Source: Cryptomeria japonica (Eukaryota > Streptophyta > Pinopsida > Cupressales > Cupressaceae). From it: a stretch of DNA of 60,000 bases. The stretch spans positions 158,975,349-159,035,348 of the forward strand of contig NC_081413.1 of assembly GCF_030272615.1 (NCBI RefSeq). Reading direction: 5' to 3'. Shown here piece by piece: positions 12,101-23,228 of the stretch. Each line of letters begins with the position of its first letter. The first letter of the stretch is position 1. Under the pieces are notes generated by a model. That model did not search any database. It worked only from the letters and a program-made list of their open reading frames with translations, and was not told where the DNA came from. The position numbers and the translations under genes were made by a program.

Positions 12101-12975
12101 GCATTGGGATATGTTGCTAGATGTTATTGATATCAAGATGGATGATGAGTATGCAACCTATTTTGCAGCCCATCCATTTCCTAGGCTTAAAGATCTAGGT
12201 GAGCCCATACCACCTATAGAGGAGGACGATGATGATGAGGATGGAGGTGGAGGTTGACGAAGGAGACGGAGGAGAGGAGGAGCCAAGAGGATGGTCTGTG
12301 GTAGAGGGGGATAGAGAGATGGAGGGAGACTAGAGGTTGCATAAGGAGGCAGACCATCGAGTCCACCCAGGGGCAAAGGAGAACAAGTCTTACAGATTCC
12401 TAGACTGGTATAGGTATAGGGTCAGTTTGGATACAGGCAGCGAAAGGTACAGGGTGGATAGGGACAAGATGCCCCACAATAGAGAGAGCAAGCATAGGGA
12501 TCCTAGGGAGGAGATGAGGAGGAGGATGAGCTACTCATGCTATGAGAGATCACACAGGGCTAGGCCAATAAGATCAAGGATCGAGAGAGACGTGACTTGA
12601 TTGAGGCAATAGCTGGGAGATATGCAGAGAGAGGGATGAGGCCATCCAGAGATACACGGTCGCAAAGGAGACACTATGGGTAGCTAGCGCTATAGCTATA
12701 GGGGATACAACATTAGGGTTTTCCTTCTATCTCCAAGCAAGGGATGAGATATCTTATTGGAGGAACTTGTACTATTTAGAAGTACCTCTAGAGTTGAGGG
12801 CAGGGAGCTACAAGATAGCTTCACGCTCTACCACTATAGGAAGGTATAGGAGACCAGCATCCAGTGGTAGGGTCATGGGTCCACCTGCACCACTAGGAGG
12901 AGGGGATAGAGAAGGAGATCCAGGGGTGGGTACTTTGAGTGCTCAAATTCCGTCGAGCCCAACCGGCTCTTAGGG
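9129..12975 (+). pseudogene. plant mobile domain (PMD) gene relic, antisense within element A
   Basis: PMD proteins occur both as host silencing-related factors and inside transposons. Recognisable parts lie around a solo LTR (10028-11219) that interrupts the gene. They are HADINVMGLRHV (about 9987-10022), RWHSETCIFYL then SVILEDAYRILH (11236-11320), a VWAYEH block (about 11675) and VIWRPY (about 11838). An acidic and Gly/Arg-rich tail follows to about 12975. A possible first exon is ATG 9129 to 9169 with donor GTATGT; the acceptor near 9949 is provisional because phase does not match. Many in-frame stops and frameshifts are present. It lies between pol and the 3' LTR on the opposite strand, where Tat elements carry extra reading frames. 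Confidence 0.8.
10028..11219 (+). repeat. solo LTR of element-B superfamily, inserted in the PMD relic
   Basis: It starts TGTAGTGTC and ends ACTTTATA (a canonical end would be CA, so one base has changed). It is flanked by an exact 5-bp duplication, GTTGT, at 10023-10027 and 11220-11224. A TATA box, TATAAAAG, lies at 10373-10380. The GGTTTGACTAAGGAAAACCC tract near 10698 and the GGATCTAGTGGATTCAACCC-type tail are shared with the LTR at 7051-28137. Length is 1,192 bp. No internal sequence remains, as expected after LTR-LTR recombination. Confidence 0.93.
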
Positions 12976-14844
12976 AGAGAGTTCATCGTAGCTCTCTAGA
13001 ATCCCATTTTGTATCAATTTTTTGTATGATGATATAGACACCTTTGGGTGATTTTGTAGCCATATGATATTTATATATCATTGTATCATGACACTGATAT
13101 ATTTGATATATATATATATGAGATGATCCATCCTTGTAGCATCTATATGCATGTGTTTTTATATGATGCTTATGGTTTATTATGATTTAATTCTATATGA
13201 TGATGCAGTCTTATGTATACATGTGTTATTATGATGCTTATGGTGATTATGATATGGATGCAAATATGTACATGATGAAATGCAATATTTTTTTGTTCTT
13301 TTCTATATTTATATGTACACTATGATGCAAATGTGATATGTGTTAAATGCAAATGGATGTATGCTTATGACTTATTTACATGATGAAATGCATGATATAT
13401 ATTTTTGTCATTTTATGTTTTATATGAGAATGCAAATGCTTATATAAGATTATAATCAATGGTGTGTTCAAGATGTGATGCTATAATGATTTCTATATGC
13501 ATGTGTATGATGTGCTAACATGTAATGATGCAAGTGAAAGCTATATGAAATGCAGATCTTTTTGGTGTGTCATTATACTCAGTCATGTGATAGAAAGCTA
13601 CATGGACTCAAGAAGGGACAGCGAAAAAGGGGGATGGAAGGTAGAAGATATGGAAGTGAAAGAGGTTCTTGTGATATTATCATCATTGACCTTTATTATG
13701 GCAAATAGGTTATGACAATCGAGGTATATGTTTGACCTAGAAAGTCATTGTACCTATTTGCATGGAGATCATATAGTTACAAACAAGGAATGCCCCAGTT
13801 CATACTAGACTCACAGCATCCTCATATCCTTGGACGAGCCATATAATTACTAAGAGACAATCCATAGACAACTAAATAGGTGAACATATCCCATCCTTTC
13901 CTTTCTAGTCAAAGAAATCCTGGATATAGAATCTCTTGTCAGAGACATCTCGGAAGAGATAAAACACATGTCACCAAAACATAAAATCAAAAATAAAATC
14001 AAGACTTGATACCAACATTCAATGAAATCCTCAAGTTATTTGTGTGTCTTTCCACATATGTTAATATGTTTGATTTGGTCACAATGTTGTTTCCCTGATA
14101 AAGGACAAATAATTTTGAAAACCCATGTTATTGCCAAAGTCTACTAAAAGATTTGATTTGTTGAAAGCCCACTGTTGATTACGTCTTATTTGAAACTGAC
14201 TGAATCCATGAAACTGAAACCTTTATTGCAAACAATAATGAAACTTTATTGTGAATCAACAATGAAAATGACCTTTTATTGTGGATTGTGTGCGAACAAG
14301 AGGAATGAAAAGACGATGCTCCTCAAAACATATGATTCTCAGGGTATACCACTTTCATCACTAGATTTAAGATTTTTCCCCAGTTATAGATTGGACCTAA
14401 TTTATTATGGGAGGAAATGGTGAAAGGGGGTTTATTATGAATGGATAACCAATCTTAGGTAGATCAATAACAAGCCATGATGGGAATAGATAGATTTATT
14501 ATGGAATGATAGGTCATGAGTGTGTGTAAAGTGAAAAGATGAGATTGAATCCTGCAGGAGGGAGGAGCAGTCTCTACACATGGCTTTCATAACCCGGTTT
14601 TCACCATGGTACTTGCTCAGGGTGCCACCGAAGTGGTTTTCACCATTGGACGAATTTATTTCTCTTTACTTTTTTTTATTTTTCAATTTTTTTCATGTCA
14701 CAAGGTGCCTATTAGCCAGGTTTTTACCAAGTAACAATTTTTTCAATTTTATGATTTTTTTTTGTATTTTTGATATTTTTATTTTGTTGTATTTTGATAT
14801 TTTTATTTTTTTTTGTATTTTGATATTGGGATACTCTAAAAAAC
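12976..14844. other. 3' spacer of element A with ATGATGCAAATG-type low complexity
   Basis: From about 13080 to 13560 the sequence is built of ATGATGC, TATGATG and AAATGCA words. The same style occurs in element D at 53740-54130, in the matching place between the pol end and the 3' LTR. Around 14580-14850 there are poly-T runs and short GGTTTTCACCATGG-like phrases. No gene is visible. Confidence 0.6.
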
Positions 14845-15494
14845 TATGTATAAAACTTGCAAAGGTGCATGGTGTTGATTGAATCCTCCAAAGGTTCTCC
14901 ATCTAGTGTTGAGAGTTGATATGCACCTGATCCATAGACTGTTGTGATGACATAAGGGCCAAGCCAATTTGGTTCGAACTTACCATTTTTCTCTCTATCT
15001 TACTGATTCTAAGGATTTTCTCTGAGAACTAAGTCACCCACATCAAATGTGCAAATCTTTACCTTATGATTGTAGTTGCGTCATTCCTTGAATGAATGAT
15101 GTGTAGCTTGATTGATTGTCTTCCTTGATGAAGGAACTAAGGTAGAATTACTAATGTGTGAATTACGTAGGCCCATATGCGTGTCACCTAAAGAAGTTTG
15201 GGCATTCCTCACAACAAAGTCCCTCAAGGAAGTTCCATTAAAGGTCCAATGATGTGATGTATCACCAAAAGGGGATGGATGTGTGGAAAAAGCAGATGAG
15301 GGGTGAAGGCTTATGATTGCAAAAGGAAGTGAAAGTAGCATGGCATAATGGAGACTTAGGATCAACAAGTCTACCTTTTGAATTAAAATTTTAGAACTCT
15401 TGCCCCCAATTATTTTGGTATTAGGGGAGATCAACTCTTTTCCTTTTTCCTTCATAGGATTTTTATCCTTGACTTTGATTTTTGTTGAGTCCAA
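14845..15494 (-). pseudogene. gypsy integrase C-terminus fused to unrelated sequence (element A)
   Basis: On the minus strand 15080-14845 reads as an integrase C-terminal domain. Visible words are YNHKVK, FDVGDLVLRENP, GKFEPNWLGPYVIT, VYGSGAYQLST and MHLCKFYT. Element D carries the same block at 55340-55080. It is entered in frame from a 137-codon stretch (15494-15081), through a stop where an Arg codon would fit. That stretch does not look like an integrase core: it is rich in Ser, Thr and His with no DDE landmarks. I infer a deletion that removed RT, RNase H and the integrase core and joined the pol tail to other sequence. No chromodomain is visible downstream. Confidence 0.8.
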
Positions 15495-16018
15495 TAGCTT
15501 TTGATTTAGATTTGGATTAAAGGACTTTTCTTTATTTTTGACTTGTAAACTTTTCTTTACAAAGCTTGATCTTTGATCCCCAATAAGTAAGGGATTTTGT
15601 AATCTAGGAGAGGAGTGGAAATGGAATCAGTGGATGAAATGGTAAAGATATGTGAGTTCTCAAGAGGGTTGGCAATATATTCAATAGATTATTTGTTGGA
15701 ACCACTCTTAGGACTATTGATATCAAGAGTAGCTTGCACCACTAGAGGAGATTTGCATTCAGACGTAGTAGCCACAACACTAGGTGGTTCACACCCAATT
15801 CCTTAATATTGCAAATTGTTTGTAGGTTGTTCATGTTGACTAAATGTCTTAGAAGATAGTGGGAGTTGATCAACATGAAAGATATACTCACCACATCCCA
15901 AGTCTTTAACCTTGAATTTTTCTTTGAGATCACCTTGTTTTGAGGTAGAAACTTTCAATGATACTAGGTCAACATATGTTGAAGAAGGAATAACTTGTCG
16001 ATTGGTCGAGAATATTGT
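15495..16018 (-). other. deletion scar between protease and pol tail of element A
   Basis: This is only about 0.5 kb, where gypsy elements carry over 2 kb of RT, RNase H and integrase. No RT block (such as the YxDD box) is visible on either strand. Short frames here are not supported. Confidence 0.6.
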
Positions 16019-18318
16019 TTATGTTCTTGATTGCAAGCTGTTGCAATATATGAATGGATTTGGATTTCCTTTGACTGTCACTGCGACTCCATTGTAACAA
16101 AATTTGATACATTGATGATATGTTGATGGTATTGCTCTCATTTCATGTATCCATGGACATCCCAAAAGTATGTTATATGTGAGATCTAGATCAAGGACTT
16201 GACAAACCACATCCTTCATGATTGGCCCAATTCTCAGAGGTAAGGTGATTGTTCCCTTGGATGAGCATTCTTCATCATCATATGCTTTAATGGTGATCTT
16301 ATTCTTTGAATTCACAGTTTGTTCATAGTATCCCAATTGCTTAAAAGTATTCAATATACAGATGTTCAGACCTACTCCTCCATTTATCAAGACTCGTTTG
16401 ATATGACTTTTATGGAGAAAGGCTTCATTGTGGAGAGGTAAATTGTGTGGTTGGCATACAGATACGTCATCATCTTCTATGAATGTAAGGCAATGTGGAG
16501 TGGAAAGATATTCCACTGTGGCTTGAAACTGGTCCATGTTCATATCAGTGGGTATGGAGATTTCTCTTAAGGTTTTGTCATGAATGGCCTTATGTAAAGG
16601 GGATATACGTAAAAGCTCAAGGATGGAAATGAGGGTGGGTGTCTTGCCTAGCTGATCTACAAGGTCATACTCATTTTTGGTAGATGATGAGGCTATGGTC
16701 TTGGGTGGAACACCTTGAAAAGTGACTTTACCTCGACGGGTTATGACATTATGTTCAGAGGTTTTGTCATTAGAGGATGAAGAGGATGGTCCAATTCCTT
16801 TCAAAACAACTTTACTCTTTTGGGTAGAACCTTCGGGAGTTTTGTCCTTTATAATAATGGTATAAACATAATTGTCCATTGAAATATGGTTAACAGTAGA
16901 ATCATAATCATAGGACATCTTAGCATAATTATCTTGATTATCTACTTTGGCTTTTCCTTTATAATGTTTAGGGAATGGCTCCTTAAACATCGCATGTTCC
17001 TCATTGGAGGTATGACCATCAACTTCTATGTTGCCTTTGACAATAAGATCATGTATTACATTCTTAAATCTATGACAATTACCAATTGTATGTCCTTTTC
17101 TCTTGTGATTCTCACAATACTCATCATCATTCCACCATGAAGGTTTTACTTTTGGTTCATAAGGTGGATTATCTAGTAGTTTTATAAGCTTGTTTGCAAC
17201 CAATTTCTTAAATTTTGTCTCAATTGGATCTCCCAATGGAGTGTATTTCCTTTGAGGCTTTGATGGCCTTTGAGTGTTCACTTGATTGTTTGAAATAGAT
17301 GAACTTGCACTGGGGAAATTTTTTTTTGGTTTTACAACATTTGCATCGACTACCCCATCATTGATTGTGTTCTTATTCTTGTTCCAAAAGTGAGGTTTTT
17401 CTTTTCCATTTGATTCATCTTTGTTCACTTTGAATAGCTTAATGGCGCCTTGTTCAATAAGGACTTTCTCAGTTACCAATCCATTTTCTATGACCTCCTT
17501 AAAGGTAGACAAACAAGATTTTCTTAATTCATATCCAATATCCTTTTTGACATTTTGAGTGAACATTTCTACCATTTGTTTTTATGGGATATCACAAGAG
17601 CATTGCCTAGCAAGACCTCTCCATCGCTATAAAACTTAAGCAAAGGACTCCCCATTTTTTTGTTTGGTGTTGCACAAAGTTGTCACTGACACATCTGTTT
17701 CAATATTGTATGAGAAGTGTTGTATGAAATATTTTGCTAGATCAATCCATGACTTGATTCTAGGCAGAATTTGGGAGAACCATTCCATAGCTTGTCCACC
17801 TAAACTTTGTGGGAACAATCTCATCACGTATGTTTCTTCATTGGCTACATCAATACATGTTGTGAAAAAATCTCTTATGTGTGCTTTAGGATCTCCCTTG
17901 CCTCTATATTTATCAAATATTGGTGTTATGAAATGTGGAGGAAATGGAGGCAATGGAACACTTCTATCAAATGGATAAGGACATGTGGCTTTCATTCTAT
18001 ACTCTTGCTTTGGTGTATTCATGTCTGCCATTTGCTTTTGCAAATCCTTGATTTTTTGTTGCAAATAATCCTTGGGTGATGTCTTTTCTCTTTGAGTTAG
18101 TCCTTTGCCTAAGCCACTGGACAAAGGAGGAGGGATATAATGCATGTATGGATTTTATTGATCATAGATGTGCTCATATGGAGGAGGGACATAATTATAG
18201 CTAGCATATGGACCACTTCATAGGGTATTGTAATGAGGAGCATTAGGTATAGGTCGATACATATCATGACCATGAGGTTATTGTCCTCGATTTCAGCATG
18301 GCCAAAATCATGAGGCAA
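16019..18318 (-). pseudogene. gypsy gag-protease relic of element A
   Basis: Read right to left. A Tyr/Pro-rich segment (about 18270-18120) is followed by the capsid domain (18145-17636), with KGDPKAHIRDFF and QAMEWFSQILP as in retrotransposon gag. A 518-codon frame (17575-16019) then follows in the same register. The gap between the two holds three in-frame stops (TAA, TAG, TAA) but no frameshift. In the 518-codon part a zinc-type CENHKRKGHTIGNC lies at residues 154-167. The protease active site at residues 397-400 is INGG, so the catalytic Asp is replaced by Asn. The conserved NILLGCPWIHEM lies at about 468-479. The lineage looks like Tat-type non-chromovirus gypsy (inference). Confidence 0.88.
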
Positions 18319-18450
18319 CCCTACAAACCTGGTCTGTTTCGTACCTTACGACCTTCGAGAGAGCTTGATTGACTTCATCAGTTAGCTCATTTAGCTTTTC
18401 ACTTTTCATTTTAATTATTTTCTAAGTTTTTGAGATTTGCAATTTTCCCT

Positions 18451-19460
18451 GCAGGTCGGACTTTAAAGTCTGACCTACAGGGTTCTTTCTTTGCAAAGGT
18501 AATTGCACATCGAACTTTAAAGTCTGATGTGCAGAGGTTTGGTTTTATCCCTGCATATCAGACTTTAAAGTCTGATCTGTAGGCCTTCCGGTTAAAGTTG
18601 CATGTCGAACTTTAAACTCTGACTTGCAAGAGTTTATTCTTGCATGTCACTGCATGATTAGTAATTAATGTCACATTAATTGCTAATTTAGGAGTTTATT
18701 TATTAAGTTTTGGGGTTTATTTCTTCATTTTTATTTTTATTTTCCTCTCTGCATGTGCATCCTCTTCTCTCCTCCATTTTTGCTTGCCGCCCTTGTGGAT
18801 TTATCGGGTCTTCATCGATTTTTTCTCTCACCATGGCGGATTGAGGTAGGTTTTTTATTTTATTTTGGTTTTTTGTTTGTTTTTTGTGCTTTTTCTTTCC
18901 TTTCCATTTTTCATTTTTTGTTTTTGCTTGGTTGTTGTTTTCGGAGGGTAATCGGACTTTAAAATCTGATTACCCTTTTTAATTTTTCTTTCCCCCAGCT
19001 GGCACACCAAGTTTTAAAATCCAGTATGTAGGCTGAGTAATGGTAATCCCTCGCATGTCGAACTTTAAATTCTGATGTGCAGGAGGATAAACCTCGCACA
19101 TCGGACTTTAAAGTCTGATATGTGAGGGAAGGGATTGTTTGGTTGACATGTCGAGTTTTAAAACCTGACATGTCAATCAGTTAATTTTCTCCCAACCAGC
19201 ACATCGGACTTTAATGTCTGATGTGTTGATCTTTTGCAAATGTTCTACACCTACACATCAGACTTTAAAGTCCAATGTGCTAATGATTTTTTCCAACTTG
19301 CACATCGGACTTTGTGTTGATGACTTTCCCCTATTTGCACATCAGACTTTAAAGTCCGATATGCAAGTAAAGATGTTTTATTTTTGTACATCGGACTTTA
19401 AAACCCGATGTGCAAATTTTGACTCCTAAGGTGCAGATCGGATTTTTCTCTCTGACCTAC
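18451..19460. repeat. array of 15 imperfect palindromes, about 28 bp each, about 50-bp period
   Basis: The half-site is GCACATCGGACTTT followed by its reverse complement, centred on TTTAAA. Centres are at about 18464, 18518, 18566 and 18613. A second block has centres at 18960, 19015, 19066, 19109, 19159, 19212, 19266, 19313 (half only), 19350, 19399 and 19446. Centre spacing is mostly 43-55 bp. The roughly 20-25 bp between palindromes are not alike. Arms differ mainly where CpG in the half-site (TCGGA or TCCGA) has become TCAGA or TCTGA. The 346-bp gap between the blocks holds the probable untranslated exon. Confidence 0.9.
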
Positions 19461-19591
19461 AATTTTTTACAGTTTTGCTCCTAAGTCTTTTTTGAGTCTG
19501 TTTTTTTGACCTGATTGATAAAATGTGGTTTTATTGATAATGATAACTATCAAAGAGGCTAATCTTTATTATTGAATGCAGTCATTTGCAA
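18740..19591 (+). other. probable untranslated exon and intron upstream of the long frame
   Basis: A CT-rich leader (CCTCTCTGCATG to about 18835) contains CACCATGGCGGATTGAG, then GTAGGTTTTTT at 18846, a plausible donor. A plausible acceptor, TTGAATGCAG, ends at 19581, ten bases before the likely ATG at 19592. The second palindrome block would lie in this intron. This is inference from splice-like signals only. Confidence 0.4.
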
Positions 19592-22500
19592 ATGTCAAAG
19601 CCCTCTCACGATAAATAAGAACCTTCTTCAAGTCAGTTGGAATCTTCACCGAGAAAAACATCAGTAAGGAAGATGAAGTACAAGTACGACAAGTACTTGA
19701 ATTTGTACTCGGAAAGTTCAATGGATTCAAACATCAAGGAAATTAAAGACATAGAAATTGGTCATGTTAGTATGCAGGAGTTTGTTGATTGGGTTCAGAA
19801 AGCTCCTTCTCGCCTAACAAACTTGATCAAATCTGAGCTACATAAGTATGCTTCCTTCCCAATTGCAGCTCATGATCCTAATTTTGTACTTGTAGTAGCA
19901 GATCACTTCGATCCGAATACGAGACAGGTTAGGGATGCTAATCAAAATGTGATCTTGACTTTGGATAGTGTTTTCTTCAATAGTGTTTTCAATGGTTCTA
20001 CAATTGAGGAAGTAGCTGACATTTCTCAAGAAAGTGCTCAAGAGTACTATGAGAAAAATGAGGAGAAATGCAAGAAAGTAATCAATACAATGTACCTCTC
20101 TAGTACATCAAATTCTACCACCTCACGATGGCCTAAGTATTTTCACATAAGTGACTTCAATGAAGAGTACAATTATATGGTCACTATGTTATCAAGGGTG
20201 AAGGGTTTAAAGGATTCTCATTACTTTCAAACCTGGACGTGCTCTTACATGAATATAATCAGGAAAGGGGCTGCAAGAATTGATTGGGGTGAATAGATTA
20301 GTGATGCGCTCTGTGCTCAATTGAAGGAAGTCAAGGTGACGCTGAAATTATATATGACCTCGTACCTAGTGTATGCAACTACCTCTATGAGGCAATATCT
20401 AGGTTTGCCTACCAAGGGTGATAGGAGATTAGTGCATGTTTGGGAATACTATGATCAACTCATGTTCAAGAATCAAGGTAGCCATTTTAGAAGGGTCAAT
20501 GATGCCTTCTTTGTTGTGTGGAAGTGCATGTTTGATAAAAACCTGCAAAAGAAAAGATTGTTAGAAGCTGCATATAACAGGGTGTCCCATTTCAAATGCG
20601 TTTTTCTTTAGTTTCCAACTTTCACCTACATCTGGATCAGATGTTTCTCAGGTGAGCCCTTCATTTTGCCAAGGTATCCTTATGATAAAATCATCCTCAT
20701 GGAATTATGTCGAAAACTAATCTATGTGCATGAAAAGCAATCACAAGCATATAAGATTGGGCTGAAGTTTCCTGAATCTATTGGTAGATATTCAGTTTTA
20801 ACTAACCCATAAGAAAAGAACATGGAGGAAGAGATGCAATGGAACACAATGAGAAGATTCAAGGCACGAAACAATTTTGATTTTTGTGGCATGAAAAATA
20901 AGCTTAAAAGAAACTGCACTCATGTTTTTAGATTTGAGGATGTATGGGCAGATTGCCAAGATGACGAAGATATAAGGAGGATGGATTTCAGTCATCTTAC
21001 CTTGAAGCATATTGAGAACCTGGATTTGGAAAAAATCCCAATGACCATGGAAGACATTGATGACATAATAGACCCAGTCTATTATGAAAAGAAGATTGTT
21101 AACTCTCCACTTCCTCCTGTGTAATGGTCAAGAAAGGAAAGTAAATCAATCACCCAGAGAATCTCTCCCATTCTGGAAAACACCAATGCTTGGCTATTAA
21201 AAAATAATCTTAGGATGAAACAACTTCCTACTAGTTCTGGGGATGGCAATAATAGTGATGGCCTAGTTGGTAAGACAACTATGGCTGAGACAAGAACGAA
21301 AAGCAGGGCAGATCGACAAGCACTATCCTCAGTCCCCATGATGCAATATAAGGGGAAAGGGCCCAAAATTAAATTCACAATTAAAGGGTCCAAGAAGGGT
21401 GAGTCATCATCAGAAGTGCAGGGGACAGTTACAAAGGAACTAGAACAATAGCCTACCATTGAAATTGAAAAAGAGGAGGAGACTGAAGAAGGTGAAATTC
21501 CTCAACAAGAGGAAGCACAGGTTGAAGAAACATCACATCTAGGTGAAGTTAATGCCCTGATCACTTCACAGGTACCAACTCATTCAGAGGTGATCATCCA
21601 CTCTATTGATTTTGATTCTGATCAAGAGGATGAGGAGTTTCAAGATGGAGATCTAGGTATGGGCATGGTGCAGTCAGAGACTGCTCAACAATTTTTTACA
21701 TTACCTAATTTCTCCAATTTGGATGATTTTCCTTCATCCACCATTGAATCTTCGATACTGGATTTTAATGAAGCCTTAGAAGAGGCATTTGCATAACAAT
21801 CTATAGTAAAATTACCTGTTACTACAATCACAATAAAAATTCCACCATTGGTAAGTACTGAGGTTGCATCCATGGTGCCTTCAATTCTCCCATCTGTGAC
21901 TAAAGAGATGTCAGCAACAACAACTGTTGCAACATCGATAGGTGTCCCACAAGATACTTCAACATTGGTGCCAATGACAACACTCAAAACTGCTGCAAGC
22001 TCTAGTCAGTCTGCTCCTGAAATCTTAACTGAAATTCAGCAAGGAGCTACTACTCCAATGGCCAATCCGGAATTACCACCTTGGATGGAGGTAGTGGCGC
22101 CTAAGAGGAAAAAATGGGTAATTTCTCCTGATGAGTTTAATTTTGAGCAATTGATTCCTCTGAAGCCTAAAGGAACAAAGAAACCAAAGATTGTATCTCG
22201 AGTGTTAGTAGACCCAGTTTCTAAAAGGAAGTATGCTGAGGTCATGGTACCATCATCAGATAAAGATAAAGGCAATATATGACCTGAGGATTATACCATG
22301 CAAACCGTAGAGCTTGGGGTGGAAACACATGAGAGTGTTAAGTTGGATTCTCAGACAACTTTCAACTCTTTGTTACAAAGGTTTGATCAAGAGAGAGATG
22401 AGAAGAATGAATTAAAGAAGAAATATGAACAATTGACTAATGTTCTTCTGAAGGTCACACAATCTTCTCAGGAAGTTGAGCCCATAGGATCCTCAATGGA

Positions 22501-23228
22501 CACTAAAGCTCTAAAGAAAATTGAACAGGTAGGAGCCAAGGGTCGGGTGATGGATGAGTGGATTTCATAGCTAAGGTCAAAAGGCTCTCATCTTCTAAGT
22601 TCAATAGTTGGGTTATTATCAGATTTTGAAGTAATTTAAAGCCAAATGCAAGGGCTCAAAACTTCATTATCTCAAGAGATTGAGGAAGTTGAGAAAAGTA
22701 CGACCCTTTGGAGTAAGATGGAGGACTTCAGAATAGATGTCCTCATTGAAAATAAAGTAATTCCTACAAGGGAAAAATATATCTAGATTTTTTCATTGTT
22801 GTCTCACAAGCAAGAGACAATAAGGTTGATGATTGCAGAGATGGACCAAGAAAAGAAAGAAGGTGATGACGAGATTGATTTCATTTTTGCCAAAATAGTC
22901 AATCTTCCTTGTTATCTATATGATGGCAATCAAAATCTCATTACTAGTGAAGCCATCACACAGGAATTCCTCTCTAATGGATCACTGCACGGGATAGGAT
23001 TTCTCACTTGGCACATTTGATAAGATACTGGAGATCCAGGTCAATTCTGAAGTCCTCGCATCCATGCTAAAGGATGGGAAGAAGAAATAGGTAAAGACTG
23101 AGGATGCGATTTCTCGTGTTTTTGTGATCATAGATTCTACCCCAATGCCGGACGAAGCAGATATGAAATCTATCTTGACTAAGGTCAAAGAATTCTATAA
23201 ATCGAACAAGGAAGAGAAAGATGAATAA
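19592..23228 (+). pseudogene. unrecognised protein of about 1,210 codons, decayed by in-frame stops
   Basis: I do not recognise a named family. The chosen start ATG 19592 follows the acceptor-like site. One register runs from there to about 23000, with stops at 19616, 20294, 20609, 20810, 21122, 21449, 21794, 22280, 22568, 22637 and 22784. A single frameshift near 23000 leads to a last stop at 23088 and an end at 23228. All 12 premature stops (six TAG, five TAA, one TGA) are one C-to-T step from CAG, CAA or CGA. The first 500 residues are globular-looking, with TSYLVYATTSMRQYLGLP and FRRVNDAFFVVWK blocks. The middle is acidic and Ser/Thr-rich, then a coiled coil with QERDEKNELKKKYEQL (about 22390-22440). 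The architecture recalls reading frames carried by conifer retroelements (from memory, low certainty). Confidence 0.75.

Noticed and set aside
12158-12376. Pro/Ser-rich minus-strand frame
   Set aside because: Complement of the acidic and Gly/Arg-rich tail of the PMD relic.
18451-19460. CRISPR array
   Set aside because: The repeat-spacer look is real, but repeats are imperfect palindromes with variable ends. No cas genes are present, and the setting is plant retrotransposon DNA. Annotated as a palindrome array instead.
21685-21987. Minus-strand frame opposite the long frame (also 21082-21459 and 22036-22275)
   Set aside because: Shadows of the plus-strand coding register, which is continuous over 3.6 kb.
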